The notes under the pieces were generated by a model that was given only the letters and a program-made list of their open reading frames with translations, made no database searches and was not told where the DNA came from. From the NCBI GenBank assembly GCA_937899835.1, contig CALCCE010000151.1, positions 1-64,000 of the forward strand: a stretch of 64,000 nt of DNA, given 5' to 3'. Shown here in pieces: positions 52,326-63,909 of the stretch. Source of the DNA: an uncultured Flavobacteriales bacterium (GTDB lineage: Bacteria; Bacteroidota; Bacteroidia; Flavobacteriales_G; Salibacteraceae). Made by a program: the position numbers and the translations under genes. Every line of letters starts with the position of its first letter. Position 1 is the stretch's first letter.

Positions 52326-53801
52326 CTATTGCGCCCACCAAACCTTGGAATCCAAATCGTTAATTCCTACGCCGACCGATCGCACATTTTCAGAGTTATT
52401 GAGCACTTCACCCTCAGGATAAGGCAGCCGCTGAGGCAACATTTCCGGAGCGAATAAACTTCCATCAGCATTCTGCAAGTCAGGAAAGCCAGTTCTTCTT
52501 AATTCTGCAAAGGGCTCAAAACCATCTCTGTACTGAAATGTAATCCATTTTTCGGTAATGATTTGCTCCAAAGTGTTGTCAAACGCGCCATCGTTGGAAA
52601 GGTAATTGCTAATGGCCGAATCAGGCAATTGGTAATATTGCATGGAAGATCGAACGCCTTCTTCATACTGCATTTGCGTACTTCCGGCACCCGACCAGCC
52701 CAAAAGGGCGGCTTCAGCCTTGAGGAAACATATTTCGCTGTAGCTCATGGCATTGCCTTCCAAAGCCGTTTCATAAAACCGCCTATCGATGGCTGAGGTA
52801 TTGAAAGAGGTGAAGTTGCCCAACTCGGTAGCTAAAGCAAGACTGGGAACACCCACAAAATCAGGGTTACTGAAAATCAACGATTCCTCTGTAGGATTAG
52901 CGAAAACATCGAGCCGGGGATCGTTCTTGTTTTCCAATAAGTCAATGAAGGTTTGGCTCGGGTAGTAGTGCACCACCGGATTGTCATCCACCAAAACATT
53001 AAAAAGCGAGTAAATCGAAAGGGGGCGAAGTTCGGTATGCGGAAACCGGGCCGATTCAGTCTCAGCGTTGATAAGGCGATTTTCCGTTAGCACTGCTTCC
53101 CCGTGTAGAGCCGCCAAAGCAGCATCTCTTCCAGAAACACGAATGGCCAGGCGGAGGCGCAAAGAATTGGCAAAACGTGCCCACTTGTCCAGGTCACCCT
53201 GGTACATCGGATCGGCTGCTCCGAGGCTCTCCAAATCCGGGTTCATGATGGTTGTTGCAGTCGCCAATTCGTTCAGCAAGTCTCGGTAAATGAACTCCTG
53301 ACTATCGTAGCTCGGGGTAATGATGGATGGATCGTTATTGGCTTGCAGGGCTTCGCTGTAGGGGACATCTCCCCACAAATCGGTGATCCGATGAAAAAGG
53401 TAGGCCCGCCAAATTTTGGCGATGGCCAGCTTGTTGACGCTACCCGGGTCGTTCTCCACAATGCGGATCATCTCTTGCAAGTTAGTGAGGGCACCCACAT
53501 ACCAGCGGTCCCAAATATCGTCGGCAGCAGCCGCTCCGTAGTTGAAAAAGTCACTACTGGTTGCCACACCTCGGATGTCCGACAATTGTTGGTTCCACAC
53601 CATGAGGTTCCACACCTCGGTGCGTACTCCGATCACATCATCGCTGGAACCCCGAACCATCGATTCGGTAAACAAAAACTCCGGGTTCACCGCTGCTGGT
53701 TGAGTGGGGTCCTCCACCAGATCGTCGAAACCACTGCGGCAACTCCATCCCAAAAGAAGACAGCCAAGCATCAGGAGCAAAGAAGCATTTCGTAGCCGCA
53801 T
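52326..53801 (-). CDS. SusD/RagB-like surface glycan-binding lipoprotein
   Basis: A 491-residue SusD-like lipoprotein (lipobox GWSC, Cys21) that would cap the SusC transporter and bind the imported oligosaccharide. The helical TPR scaffold is visible (IAKIWRAYLFHRITDLWGDVPYSEAL near 130-155; GDLDKWARFANSLRLRLAIRVSG near 200-225), of the SusD-like 2 type. It begins four bases after the SusC stop and is followed by the PNGase F-like gene. Confidence 0.92.
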   Translation of the reverse strand: MRLRNASLLLMLGCLLLGWSCRSGFDDLVEDPTQPAAVNPEFLFTESMVRGSSDDVIGVRTEVWNLMVWNQQLSDIRGVATSSDFFNYGAAAADDIWDRWYVGALTNLQEMIRIVENDPGSVNKLAIAKIWRAYLFHRITDLWGDVPYSEALQANNDPSIITPSYDSQEFIYRDLLNELATATTIMNPDLESLGAADPMYQGDLDKWARFANSLRLRLAIRVSGRDAALAALHGEAVLTENRLINAETESARFPHTELRPLSIYSLFNVLVDDNPVVHYYPSQTFIDLLENKNDPRLDVFANPTEESLIFSNPDFVGVPSLALATELGNFTSFNTSAIDRRFYETALEGNAMSYSEICFLKAEAALLGWSGAGSTQMQYEEGVRSSMQYYQLPDSAISNYLSNDGAFDNTLEQIITEKWITFQYRDGFEPFAELRRTGFPDLQNADGSLFAPEMLPQRLPYPEGEVLNNSENVRSVGVGINDLDSKVWWAQ

Positions 53802-53805
53802 CGTA

Positions 53806-56800
53806 TTAAAAATTAAATTTTAGAGTGACCCCCAAACTGCGGGAGATGGGAAAAGTACCATATTCCACCCCTTGTCCGTTTCCGTTGTTGTAAGCCGCTT
53901 CCGGGTCGATGTTGGGCGTATCGCTTTGGATGAGCCATAGGTTGCGGCCAACGATACCGGCCTCCAGGTTGTTGAGCCGAAGCTTTCGGCAAGCCTCTCG
54001 GGGAAAGCGATAACCGATGTACAGTTCTCTAAACTTTACAAAGCCAGCATCATACACATGAGGCTCATGTATTTCGTCCGTCCATTGGGCAAATTGTAAC
54101 CAATAATCTTCTGGGTTCACAAAGCCACTGTAGGTTTGGCCACTCACATCCTCGCCATTTACCACCGTGCCTTCAGCATATACTCCCTCCACGGCATACC
54201 CACCGGTAGGTGTCCAGTCAGCAGGCGAAACACCAGCCGCTTCGCGTGCGGCTTCGGAGGCATACCATTCTTCCCGACCTTCAAGGGTTTGCACCACCGT
54301 GCCTCCGTAGCCGTGGGCATACATATTAGAAGCCGAGTAGATTTGGCCACCACGGCGGATGTCGATCAGGAAACTTAGGGTCCAATTGCCGTAGGTAAAG
54401 GAGTTGGTTACTCCCATCAGCCAATCTGGATTGAAGTTGCCCAATTTCACCGGCTCGGCCGTACGAATGAAAAAGCCGTTGGCATCCACCAGCTGGTTGC
54501 CGTTGCCATCGCGCTCGATGCCATAACCATAAATGTTGCCGTATTCATCGCCGGCCTCTGCACCAATGGTCACATTCCAATGTTCGGCCAGCGGAAAAAT
54601 CGAACCATCGGTGCGAATTTCGCGCACCAACGATTGGTTCGACGAAAAGTTGAAGGTGGTCGTCCAGCTAAATTTTCCCTTCTCAATGGGCATTACATTA
54701 AGGAGCAGTTCTACGCCTTGATTTCTGATTTCACCGGCATTCACCACTGCCGAATTGAATCCACTGGCCGAAGAAATGGGCACGGTGGCAATCTGGTTGG
54801 TGGTAACAGCATGATAATAAGTGAAGTCGAGTCCGATGCGTTTGCCAAAAAAGTTGAGTTCGGCTCCCGCCTCCCAAGAGGTGGTAAACTCTGGTTTCAG
54901 GTCTTGGTTGGCCAAGGGTTGTGAAATGGTGTATTGCGGTTGGCCCAAAAACGATCCGCCTTCCGAGGGCTGAAACGAATTGGTGGTGAGGTAGGGAAGA
55001 CCATCACTGCCCACCCGTGCCCACGACCCGCGCACTTTGCCAAAGCTGAAGTACTTGTTGGTGATTTCAAGATGGTCGGAAAAAGCGTAAGCCAGGTTGA
55101 CCGAAGGATAGAAATAAGAATTATTGTTTTCGGGCAGGGCCGAGGACCAATCGTTGCGGCCACTCAGGTCGAGAAACAAGATGGACTTAAAATCTACCCG
55201 TGCTGTAGCGTAAAGCGAATTGATGCGTTTTTCGAATCGCGTGTAGGAAGTACTGAGGTTGTTGGGATCATCCACGTTGGTGGGCGTGTAGAAATTGGCG
55301 ATGGCCAATCGGTTGGACCCTATGCTACTTCCTTCGCCTTGTTGAATCATTTGATTGCCACCAAAACTGGCGCTCAAAATCCATTTGGGGTGCACCTGAC
55401 GGTTGGCCGCAATTAAAAAATCGGAGTTTACTTCCCGGTAGTTGTTGTTGCTTTCAGAAAAAGCACCTGCCTGGTTGCCGTCGGAACCGGTAGCTATGAG
55501 GTTTTGGCGGTTTTCGTAGTAGAGGTCGATTCCCGTACCTGCTGAAAAAAACAGCCATTCTTTGAGATCATAGCGCAATTGTGCCCGACCCAGCAAGCGG
55601 TCGCGGCTGTCTTCGTTGCGGTTGCGCTCCGCCATCCAAAAGGGATTGGTTTGGTAACCGGCAAAAAATTCGTTCCAGGTCTGTTCGTTGCCGCTAAGGT
55701 CTTCGTAGTTGCGCAGCGATTCAGTACTGATGTTGCGCGGCATGTAATTGTAGTTGCGGGCTACGCCTCGGCCGTCACTTTGGTTTTGACGGTTCACCGC
55801 ATTCTGCCAGGCGTAGGTCAGCTTGCCATCCGCACTCAATTTTTCGCCAAAAGTAGAGGTAGTGCGCAGGCCTACCGAACGCTTTTCAAAGGTACTGTTG
55901 GGAACAATCCCCCGGTTGCGCAATTCTCCGTAAGAAAACCGATAAGTCGAGGTTTCGTTGCCTCCCGAAAGGGCTAAGGAATTGTTTAGGGTATAGCCGG
56001 TTTGAAAAAACTCCTGGTAGTTGTCAGGCTGTGGTGAATATGGGCGGGTTTCTCCGTCCCAATCCACGAACTCCTGACCCTCCATTCGGGGACCCCAGCT
56101 TTTGGGTATGGTTCCCTTGTCAAATTCAGGAAGGCCATCGGCATTGAGGCGAAACTGTCCATTGGAACCCGCTCCGTATTCATTTTGAAATTCTTTTTGA
56201 ATGTCGGCCCGCTGAAAAGAAGTGGTGCTGGCAAAGCTTACACCGATGCCCTTGCGGGAAACGCCTTTTTTTGTGGTAATGATGATCACCCCATTGGCTG
56301 CCCTTGAGCCGTACAGCGCGGCAGCATTTGGGCCCTTCAATACCGTCATCGATTCGATGTCGTCGGGGTTGATGTCGCTGATCGGACTGCCGTAATCCAG
56401 GCCTCCCCATTGTATGGCTCCCCCAAAAGTGGTGTTGTCGATGGGTACGCCGTCCACTACAAATAAAGGCTGGTTATCTTTTTGCAAAGAGCTGTTTCCA
56501 CGCAACACTACCCGGGTGGAGGATTCGGGACCACCGCTGGTTTTGCTCACCTGAATTCCGGCCACTTTACCCGAAAGGCTGTTGACCAAATTGGCTTCCG
56601 GCACTCGGTTGATGGCCTTCGGTTCAATTTTGGCGACCGAATAGCCCAACGATTTTTGCTCTTTGCTCACCCCTAAAGCGGTAACCACCATGGTGTTGAG
56701 CTCCACCAACTGACTTTTTAAACTCACCTTGATCGGATTGCCCAATGCCGTAACGGGTACCTGATGGGATTCAAACCCAATGCTCGAAAATACCAGGGTG

Positions 56801-56997
56801 TCGCCCACTTGAGCCGTCAACGAAAACTTACCGTCAAAATCAGTCACCGTACCCGAGGTTTGCCCCTTTATAAGCACTGTCGTACCCGGTAGCGGCAAAC
56901 TGTCTTCAGCAGCCAATACCAGGCCATTTACCGTTTGACCATAGGTAAGGGTGAAAAAAAAGATTGAAAAACAAAGAAGTAATAGATTCTTAGACAT
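53806..56997 (-). CDS. SusC/RagA TonB-dependent outer-membrane transporter
   Basis: A 1063-residue TonB-linked outer-membrane protein. After the signal peptide comes a carboxypeptidase-regulatory-like domain (VNGLVLAAEDSLPLPGTTVLIKG, about 22-100), the plug (about 115-235: PEANLVNSLSGKVAGIQVS, MTVLKGPNAAALYGSRAANGVIIITTKKG) and a 22-strand beta-barrel. With SusD it imports glycan fragments. It leads the operon SusC, SusD, PNGase F-like, LamG, and diverges from the sugar importer gene 71 bases away. The minus-strand TATAATTG (57026-57019) differs from the -7 consensus by one base. Confidence 0.95.
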   Translation of the reverse strand: MSKNLLLLCFSIFFFTLTYGQTVNGLVLAAEDSLPLPGTTVLIKGQTSGTVTDFDGKFSLTAQVGDTLVFSSIGFESHQVPVTALGNPIKVSLKSQLVELNTMVVTALGVSKEQKSLGYSVAKIEPKAINRVPEANLVNSLSGKVAGIQVSKTSGGPESSTRVVLRGNSSLQKDNQPLFVVDGVPIDNTTFGGAIQWGGLDYGSPISDINPDDIESMTVLKGPNAAALYGSRAANGVIIITTKKGVSRKGIGVSFASTTSFQRADIQKEFQNEYGAGSNGQFRLNADGLPEFDKGTIPKSWGPRMEGQEFVDWDGETRPYSPQPDNYQEFFQTGYTLNNSLALSGGNETSTYRFSYGELRNRGIVPNSTFEKRSVGLRTTSTFGEKLSADGKLTYAWQNAVNRQNQSDGRGVARNYNYMPRNISTESLRNYEDLSGNEQTWNEFFAGYQTNPFWMAERNRNEDSRDRLLGRAQLRYDLKEWLFFSAGTGIDLYYENRQNLIATGSDGNQAGAFSESNNNYREVNSDFLIAANRQVHPKWILSASFGGNQMIQQGEGSSIGSNRLAIANFYTPTNVDDPNNLSTSYTRFEKRINSLYATARVDFKSILFLDLSGRNDWSSALPENNNSYFYPSVNLAYAFSDHLEITNKYFSFGKVRGSWARVGSDGLPYLTTNSFQPSEGGSFLGQPQYTISQPLANQDLKPEFTTSWEAGAELNFFGKRIGLDFTYYHAVTTNQIATVPISSASGFNSAVVNAGEIRNQGVELLLNVMPIEKGKFSWTTTFNFSSNQSLVREIRTDGSIFPLAEHWNVTIGAEAGDEYGNIYGYGIERDGNGNQLVDANGFFIRTAEPVKLGNFNPDWLMGVTNSFTYGNWTLSFLIDIRRGGQIYSASNMYAHGYGGTVVQTLEGREEWYASEAAREAAGVSPADWTPTGGYAVEGVYAEGTVVNGEDVSGQTYSGFVNPEDYWLQFAQWTDEIHEPHVYDAGFVKFRELYIGYRFPREACRKLRLNNLEAGIVGRNLWLIQSDTPNIDPEAAYNNGNGQGVEYGTFPISRSLGVTLKFNF

Positions 56998-57068
56998 CCA
57001 ATTCGTTTCAAATCAATGCAATTATAATAATTTCACACACCTGATTTCGACTTTAATTCTGCGCTATT

Positions 57069-58391
57069 ATGTCAAACTCAAGCGGTCAAAAGAGCTATGT
57101 TGGTGCCTTCATTACCGTTACTTCCCTCTTTTTTCTATGGGGCTTTCTCACCGTTTTTGTCGATTCGCTTATCCCACGCTTGCGTGAGGTTTTTGAGTTG
57201 AGCTACTTTGAATCGGGCTTGGTACAGTTCGCTTTTTTCATGGCTTACTTCTTTTTGTCTATTCCTGCGGGACAATTGCTGCCGCGTTTGGGCTATAAAA
57301 AAGGAGTGATTTTGGGCTTGGGCATCATGGGCATTGGCTGTTTGTTGTTTTGGCCAGCTGCTGGTTACCGCATCTTCGGCCTGTTTTTGGCTGGCTATTT
57401 TATACTTGCCGGTGGCATGACAGTTTTACAAGTGGCGGCCAATCCCTATGTCGCGGTATTGGGCAAACCCTCTGGCGCAGCTGCACGACTGAACCTTGCA
57501 CAGGCTTTTAACTCGGTTGGGACCACTCTGGCACCCATTCTTGGAGCCTTGTTCATTTTGAGTGATACCATTAAAGACAGCGATGCCATTGCTGCCCTGA
57601 GTGCTGCCGAGCGCACGGCTTATTTTGCAGCAGAAGCCAGTGCGGTGCAGCTGCCTTTTTTAGTGGCAGCATTGGCCATCCTTGCCCTGGCAGGGGTGTT
57701 GATTTTTATCAAACTGCCTCAAGTCATTGATACGCAGGTGCAGGGCAGCTATGCTGCGGTTTTCAAGAATCGGAAACTGGTGCTCGGAGCCCTTGGAATT
57801 TTGGTGTATGTAGGTTCTGAAGTAGCCATTGGCAGTTATTTGGTCAATTACTTTCTGGACATGAACCTGGCGGAGGTCATTCGCAACAATTCGTTCATGT
57901 CTTGGATTGCCGAACACACACATTCAGACCTATCGAAGGTAGATGGCAAAGGTATTGTAGGCACTTTTGTGGCCTTCTATTGGGGTGGAGCCATGCTTGG
58001 ACGGTTTGTAGGAGCTGGACTCACCGCTTTGTTTCCTCCCGGTAGGGTGCTCACAGTTTTTGGAGCCTTGGCCATCACCATGTTGTTAATTTCCATGTCC
58101 ACCACCGGATTGGTAGCCATGTGGACCATTTTAGCGGTGGGCTTGTTCAATTCCATTATGTTTCCCACCATTTTTACCCTCGCCATTTCTGATTTAGGCA
58201 TTCATAAACCACAAGGTTCCGGTGTGCTTTGCACTGCCATTGTAGGCGGTGCCATTATTTCACCGTTGTTTGGAAAATTTTATGACCTCGCCGGATTCAA
58301 AGTGGCGATTATCTTGTTGATACTTTGCTATGCCTTTATTGGTTTTTATGGATATTTTACCCGCAAATCGCTTGCGCATGACGCTCAATAG
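57069..58391 (+). CDS. FHS-family sugar:H+ symporter (FucP/GluP-like MFS)
   Basis: A 440-residue, 12-helix MFS transporter of the fucose/galactose/glucose:H+ symporter family. Typical elements: FFLWGFLTVFVDSLIPRLRE at TM1, FFLSIPAGQLLPRLGYKKG, ILAGGMTVLQVAANPYVAVLG and the LNLAQAFNSVGTTLAPILGA line of TM5. It should import a monosaccharide released in the periplasm, possibly mannose given the GH92 partner. It overlaps the GH92 gene by 14 bases. Confidence 0.92.
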   Translation: MSNSSGQKSYVGAFITVTSLFFLWGFLTVFVDSLIPRLREVFELSYFESGLVQFAFFMAYFFLSIPAGQLLPRLGYKKGVILGLGIMGIGCLLFWPAAGYRIFGLFLAGYFILAGGMTVLQVAANPYVAVLGKPSGAAARLNLAQAFNSVGTTLAPILGALFILSDTIKDSDAIAALSAAERTAYFAAEASAVQLPFLVAALAILALAGVLIFIKLPQVIDTQVQGSYAAVFKNRKLVLGALGILVYVGSEVAIGSYLVNYFLDMNLAEVIRNNSFMSWIAEHTHSDLSKVDGKGIVGTFVAFYWGGAMLGRFVGAGLTALFPPGRVLTVFGALAITMLLISMSTTGLVAMWTILAVGLFNSIMFPTIFTLAISDLGIHKPQGSGVLCTAIVGGAIISPLFGKFYDLAGFKVAIILLILCYAFIGFYGYFTRKSLAHDAQ

Positions 58392-61300
58392 TTTTCGTTT
58401 CGAAACCCTTGCTATCCTCATTGGCATTCTAATATTATCAGCATGCCAACAAGCTGAAAATCAACCTGAAAGTCAAACCTTTGAGTTGCCATCCGATGAT
58501 GATCTGGCTGTCCATGTCAATCCCTTTATTGGCACCGGAGGCCACGGGCATACCTTTCCCGGGGCAACCTTGCCCTTCGGCATGGTGCAACTCAGCCCCG
58601 ATACCCGCCTGGAAGGCTGGGATGGATGTTCGGGGTACCACTACACCGATTCCATTGTTTACGGTTATAGCCACACCCATTTGAGTGGTACCGGAGTAGC
58701 AGATTATTGCGATATTTTGTTCAAACCGGGTTTGGGAGAAGTATTCTTAAACAATGGTATGAAGACTGGCCCCGAGCAAGGCTATGCCTCTTATTTTGAA
58801 AAAAGTACGGAAGAGGCTGCTCCTGGATATTATCGCCTGAAACAGTCAGAAGGCATTGATGTAGAGTTAACGGCTACAGCCAGAACCGGGCTGCACCGCT
58901 ACACCTTCGAAAAGAACGATCGGCCACACGTTGTGCTGGATTTGTTGCACCGCGATGAAGTCCTCAGCACGGGTTTGGAGATCATCAACGACAGCACCGT
59001 GCAAGGCTACCGGGTATCTAAATCCTGGGCCACGGAACAACACGTGTATTTCTACGCGGTTTTTTCCAAGCCTTTTTCTGCGCATCAGGAGCAAAGCCAC
59101 ACGAAAGAAGGACAACCGGATGCGGCTGAATTGCTTTCGAAAGCTCATTTTGAGTTTGACCTCGCAGCAGGAGATCAATTGTTATTGAAGGTTGGAATCT
59201 CGGCGGTAGATCAGGCAGGCGCTAAAAAGAACCTGGAAGCGGAGTTGCCCGGCTGGGATTTTGAGGAGGTACGCAAAAATGCCCGCGAAGCCTGGAACCA
59301 GGAATTGCGCAAGGTGCAGGTGGGAGGCGGCTCTGCCGACGACCAAAGTATTTTTTACACGGCTCTCTACCACAGCATGATCGCTCCCAACTTGTTTTCT
59401 GATGTAGATGGGCGCTACCGCAAGGCCCTGCCTAAAAACATAGAGATCAAAGATTTGCCCAATCCAATTGGTCAATTAACCCAAGGGGAAGCCGTGTATA
59501 CCATTTTCAGCTTGTGGGATACTTACCGCGCCACACATCCGCTCTACACCTTGATTGATCAAAAGCGCACCGGACAATACATCAATACCTTCTTGCACCA
59601 ATACCAAGATGGCGGTCAGCTTCCGGTATGGGAGTTGGCCGGCAACTTCACGGGGTGTATGATCGGTTACCACTCCGTTTCTGTAATCGCTGATGCCTAC
59701 GCCAAAGGCATTCAAAATTTTGATACAAAATTGGCCCTGGAAGCCATGCAGCATTCTGCTGAGCAAGACCACCTGGGGTTGCTCCCTTACCGGGAAAAAG
59801 GTTACATCCCCACCACCGCAGAACCTGAATCGGTGAGCAAGACTCTGGAGTATGCCTACGACGATTGGTGCATCGGTGACTTTGCTCAACGCATCGGTCA
59901 ACCGGAAGTGGCGACCCTCTACTTGGCCAGAGCTCAATCTTACAAAAACCTCTACAATGGCAAGAACCTCTTTTTGATGGGGCGTCAGAATGGGGGCTGG
60001 TTTGGTCCGTTTTTGCCCGATGAGGTGAACTTCAATTATACTGAAGCCAACGGATGGCAATACAGCTTAGCGGTTCCGCAGGATGTTTCTGGTTTGATAA
60101 AGCTGATGGGCGGAGAAAAAGCCTTAAGCAAGCATTTGGACAACATGTTTACCGCTGAGAGTGCTACCTCTGGACGGCACCAGGTAGACATTACCGGACT
60201 TATCGGTCAATATGCGCACGGCAACGAACCGAGCCACCACATGGCCTACTTGTATAACTACACCGGAGAACCCTGGAAAACCCAGGCGATGGTGACCCGC
60301 ATCATGCGGGAGATGTACCAAAATGCACCGGATGGCTTGTCGGGTAACGAAGATTGTGGCCAAATGTCGTCTTGGTACGTGCTTTCGGCTTTGGGCTTTT
60401 ATCCGGTTTGCCCAGGTCGACCGGAATACGCCATTGGCCGACCTCAGTTTCCAGTAATGGAGATGACACTCGAAAACGGAAAAACCTTTCGGGTAGAAGC
60501 GCAGAATTGGGAAGACGGTCATTCCTACATTCAGTCGGTACGTTTGAATGATCAGGACCACCCAAAATCCTTTCTTACACACAATGAGGTGATGCAAGGC
60601 GGAGTACTGGTGGTGGAACTCGGCCCGGAGCCCAACAAGCAATGGGCAACCGCCCCCGAAAATCGACCCCAATCGAAGATAGAGGGAGAGGGCATTGCCG
60701 TTGTACCTTCTATCGAAGCACCTTCACAAACGTTTGAAGCCCAATTGGAGGTGGAGTTGAAATCTCCTCAAGCCAATGCTTCTATACATTACACGTTAGA
60801 TGGATCAGCGCCTACTAAGGATTCGCCCCGGTATGCTGATGCGATCGTATTGGAGCAAGATGCGGTAATTAAAGCCATTGGCCTATTGCCCGATGGACGC
60901 ACCAGTCAAGTCGCACACAGCTTGTTTCGAAAAATTAAAGGTGGGCGCACCATACAATTGGCCACCGCCTACGCCAACCAATATTCCGCTGGGGGCGACA
61001 AAGCCCTCATCGACTACCTGCAAGGTGGAAAAGAATTTCGCACTGGCAATTGGCAGGGCTACGAAAAAGTGAACCTTGAAGCTACTGTAGACCTGGGCAG
61101 TAAACAAGCGGTGAATCGCCTAAGTCTGGGGTGTTTGCAAGATGTTAAATCCTGGATTTGGTTTCCCAAAGCGGTTAGTTTTTATCTCTCTAATGATGGT
61201 AAAAACTATCGCAAGGTGGGCGCTGTTCAAACCGATTTTTCCGAAAAGGAATACGGCTCTTACCTAAAAAACTATGTTTACCAACTCAGCAACGAAGAAG

Positions 61301-61407
61301 CGCGTTATGTGAAGGTGGTAGCTGAAAATCGAAGTACTTGTCCACCCTGGCATCCCGGTGCTGGTGATCCTTGTTGGCTTTTTGTAGACGAGTTCACGAT
61401 TGATTAA
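58378..61407 (+). CDS. GH92 alpha-mannosidase lipoprotein with CHB-HEX-C and discoidin-like domains
   Basis: A 1009-residue exo-alpha-mannosidase. The ATG at 58378 gives a lipoprotein signal (lipobox ILSAC). The GH92 N-domain starts HVNPFIGTGGHGHTFPGATL (about 40-60), and the catalytic (alpha/alpha)6 barrel has HGNEPSHHMAYLY (near 615) and GNEDCGQMSSWYV (near 656). Beyond about 790 are a CHB-HEX-C-like domain (IHYTLDGSAPTKDS) and a discoidin-like sandwich (VDLGSKQAVNRLSLG, about 880-1005) that may bind sugars. It would remove mannose from N-glycans. Coupled to the importer gene. Confidence 0.94.
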   Translation: MTLNSFRFETLAILIGILILSACQQAENQPESQTFELPSDDDLAVHVNPFIGTGGHGHTFPGATLPFGMVQLSPDTRLEGWDGCSGYHYTDSIVYGYSHTHLSGTGVADYCDILFKPGLGEVFLNNGMKTGPEQGYASYFEKSTEEAAPGYYRLKQSEGIDVELTATARTGLHRYTFEKNDRPHVVLDLLHRDEVLSTGLEIINDSTVQGYRVSKSWATEQHVYFYAVFSKPFSAHQEQSHTKEGQPDAAELLSKAHFEFDLAAGDQLLLKVGISAVDQAGAKKNLEAELPGWDFEEVRKNAREAWNQELRKVQVGGGSADDQSIFYTALYHSMIAPNLFSDVDGRYRKALPKNIEIKDLPNPIGQLTQGEAVYTIFSLWDTYRATHPLYTLIDQKRTGQYINTFLHQYQDGGQLPVWELAGNFTGCMIGYHSVSVIADAYAKGIQNFDTKLALEAMQHSAEQDHLGLLPYREKGYIPTTAEPESVSKTLEYAYDDWCIGDFAQRIGQPEVATLYLARAQSYKNLYNGKNLFLMGRQNGGWFGPFLPDEVNFNYTEANGWQYSLAVPQDVSGLIKLMGGEKALSKHLDNMFTAESATSGRHQVDITGLIGQYAHGNEPSHHMAYLYNYTGEPWKTQAMVTRIMREMYQNAPDGLSGNEDCGQMSSWYVLSALGFYPVCPGRPEYAIGRPQFPVMEMTLENGKTFRVEAQNWEDGHSYIQSVRLNDQDHPKSFLTHNEVMQGGVLVVELGPEPNKQWATAPENRPQSKIEGEGIAVVPSIEAPSQTFEAQLEVELKSPQANASIHYTLDGSAPTKDSPRYADAIVLEQDAVIKAIGLLPDGRTSQVAHSLFRKIKGGRTIQLATAYANQYSAGGDKALIDYLQGGKEFRTGNWQGYEKVNLEATVDLGSKQAVNRLSLGCLQDVKSWIWFPKAVSFYLSNDGKNYRKVGAVQTDFSEKEYGSYLKNYVYQLSNEEARYVKVVAENRSTCPPWHPGAGDPCWLFVDEFTID

Positions 61408-61608
61408 CAAGCCCACAATGATCCATAATTTAAAAATGGAGCATGTACCATAATTTGTTCTCGTTTTAGGGGCTCGGCTTCCGGTGCATTGATCCAAGGT
61501 TCCAATTGGCTCCCCCAAATGACGTGTTCAAGCGGCTGGTGAGAAATTCTTTATGGAGACCGAAGGTTCAGTCGAGAAAGATGGGGTAACTTACCTTATT
61601 GAACATTT

Positions 61609-62070
61609 ATGAACGCAACTACTACCCTTCGTTTTCTCTTTCTGTTGGCGATGTGTTGTTGTTTTAGTGCTGTGGCGCCCAACAAGCAATACGATGATGA
61701 AGCACAAGAGGCCCAATGCAATGCCCTGCTAAAAACGGTGATTCAAACCGAAGATGGCTTTAAAGCTTATTTCGACCCTGAACTTCGGGCTGGTCAACGG
61801 ATCAAGGAATTCAACCTGTTGCGTGAACGGGCAAAGACCATCAAAAAGAAAAAGAACCGTGCGTTTTATACCACGCTTTTAGACGATGATCAAATTCCCG
61901 GCTACCTCGCGGTCGTTTACAATGCCTTAACCAACCAGCGCATTGCTGAAATAGAGCTGTATTTCGATAATCACTACGATTTATTGATCGACAATTGGAA
62001 GTTTCGTTGGGAAGATCCAGCCCAAATCCAAAAAAGTGCGCCTGGAAATGTTCCGGTTCCTCAATATTGA
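61609..62070 (+). CDS. Small secreted protein of unknown function
   Basis: A 153-residue product with a short signal peptide (FLFLLAMCCCFSAVAPNK) and a charged mature part with lysine-rich (RERAKTIKKKKNRAFYT) and acidic stretches and a beta end (IAEIELYFDNHYDLLIDNWKFRW). I do not recognise it. It lies alone between the GH92 gene and the ABC-F gene. Confidence 0.7.
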   Translation: MNATTTLRFLFLLAMCCCFSAVAPNKQYDDEAQEAQCNALLKTVIQTEDGFKAYFDPELRAGQRIKEFNLLRERAKTIKKKKNRAFYTTLLDDDQIPGYLAVVYNALTNQRIAEIELYFDNHYDLLIDNWKFRWEDPAQIQKSAPGNVPVPQY

Positions 62071-62136
62071 GGAGAGAAAGCCCTTTCTTTCTCGAATCTT
62101 TTTCTTGCACTACATTATTCTTACAAAACGCATTAG

Positions 62137-63789
<1,653 letters not shown>

Positions 63790-63810
63790 GCGATCAACGA
63801 CTTAAAAAGC

Positions 63811-63843
63811 AAGCCCTTGCCACTTTTGGTGAGGGCTTTTTTG
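63811..63843 (+). terminator. Intrinsic terminator of the ABC-F gene
   Basis: AAGCCCTTGCCA (63811-63822), loop CTTT, TGGTGAGGGCTT (63827-63838) form a 12-bp stem with two G-T wobbles, followed by a T-run, 21 bases past the stop codon. Confidence 0.85.
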
Positions 63844-63909
63844 TGGAATGATGGTTGGCTCTTCAACGCAGATTGCCAGCAATACATGACCAAAATTTAA
63901 CTCTACCCA

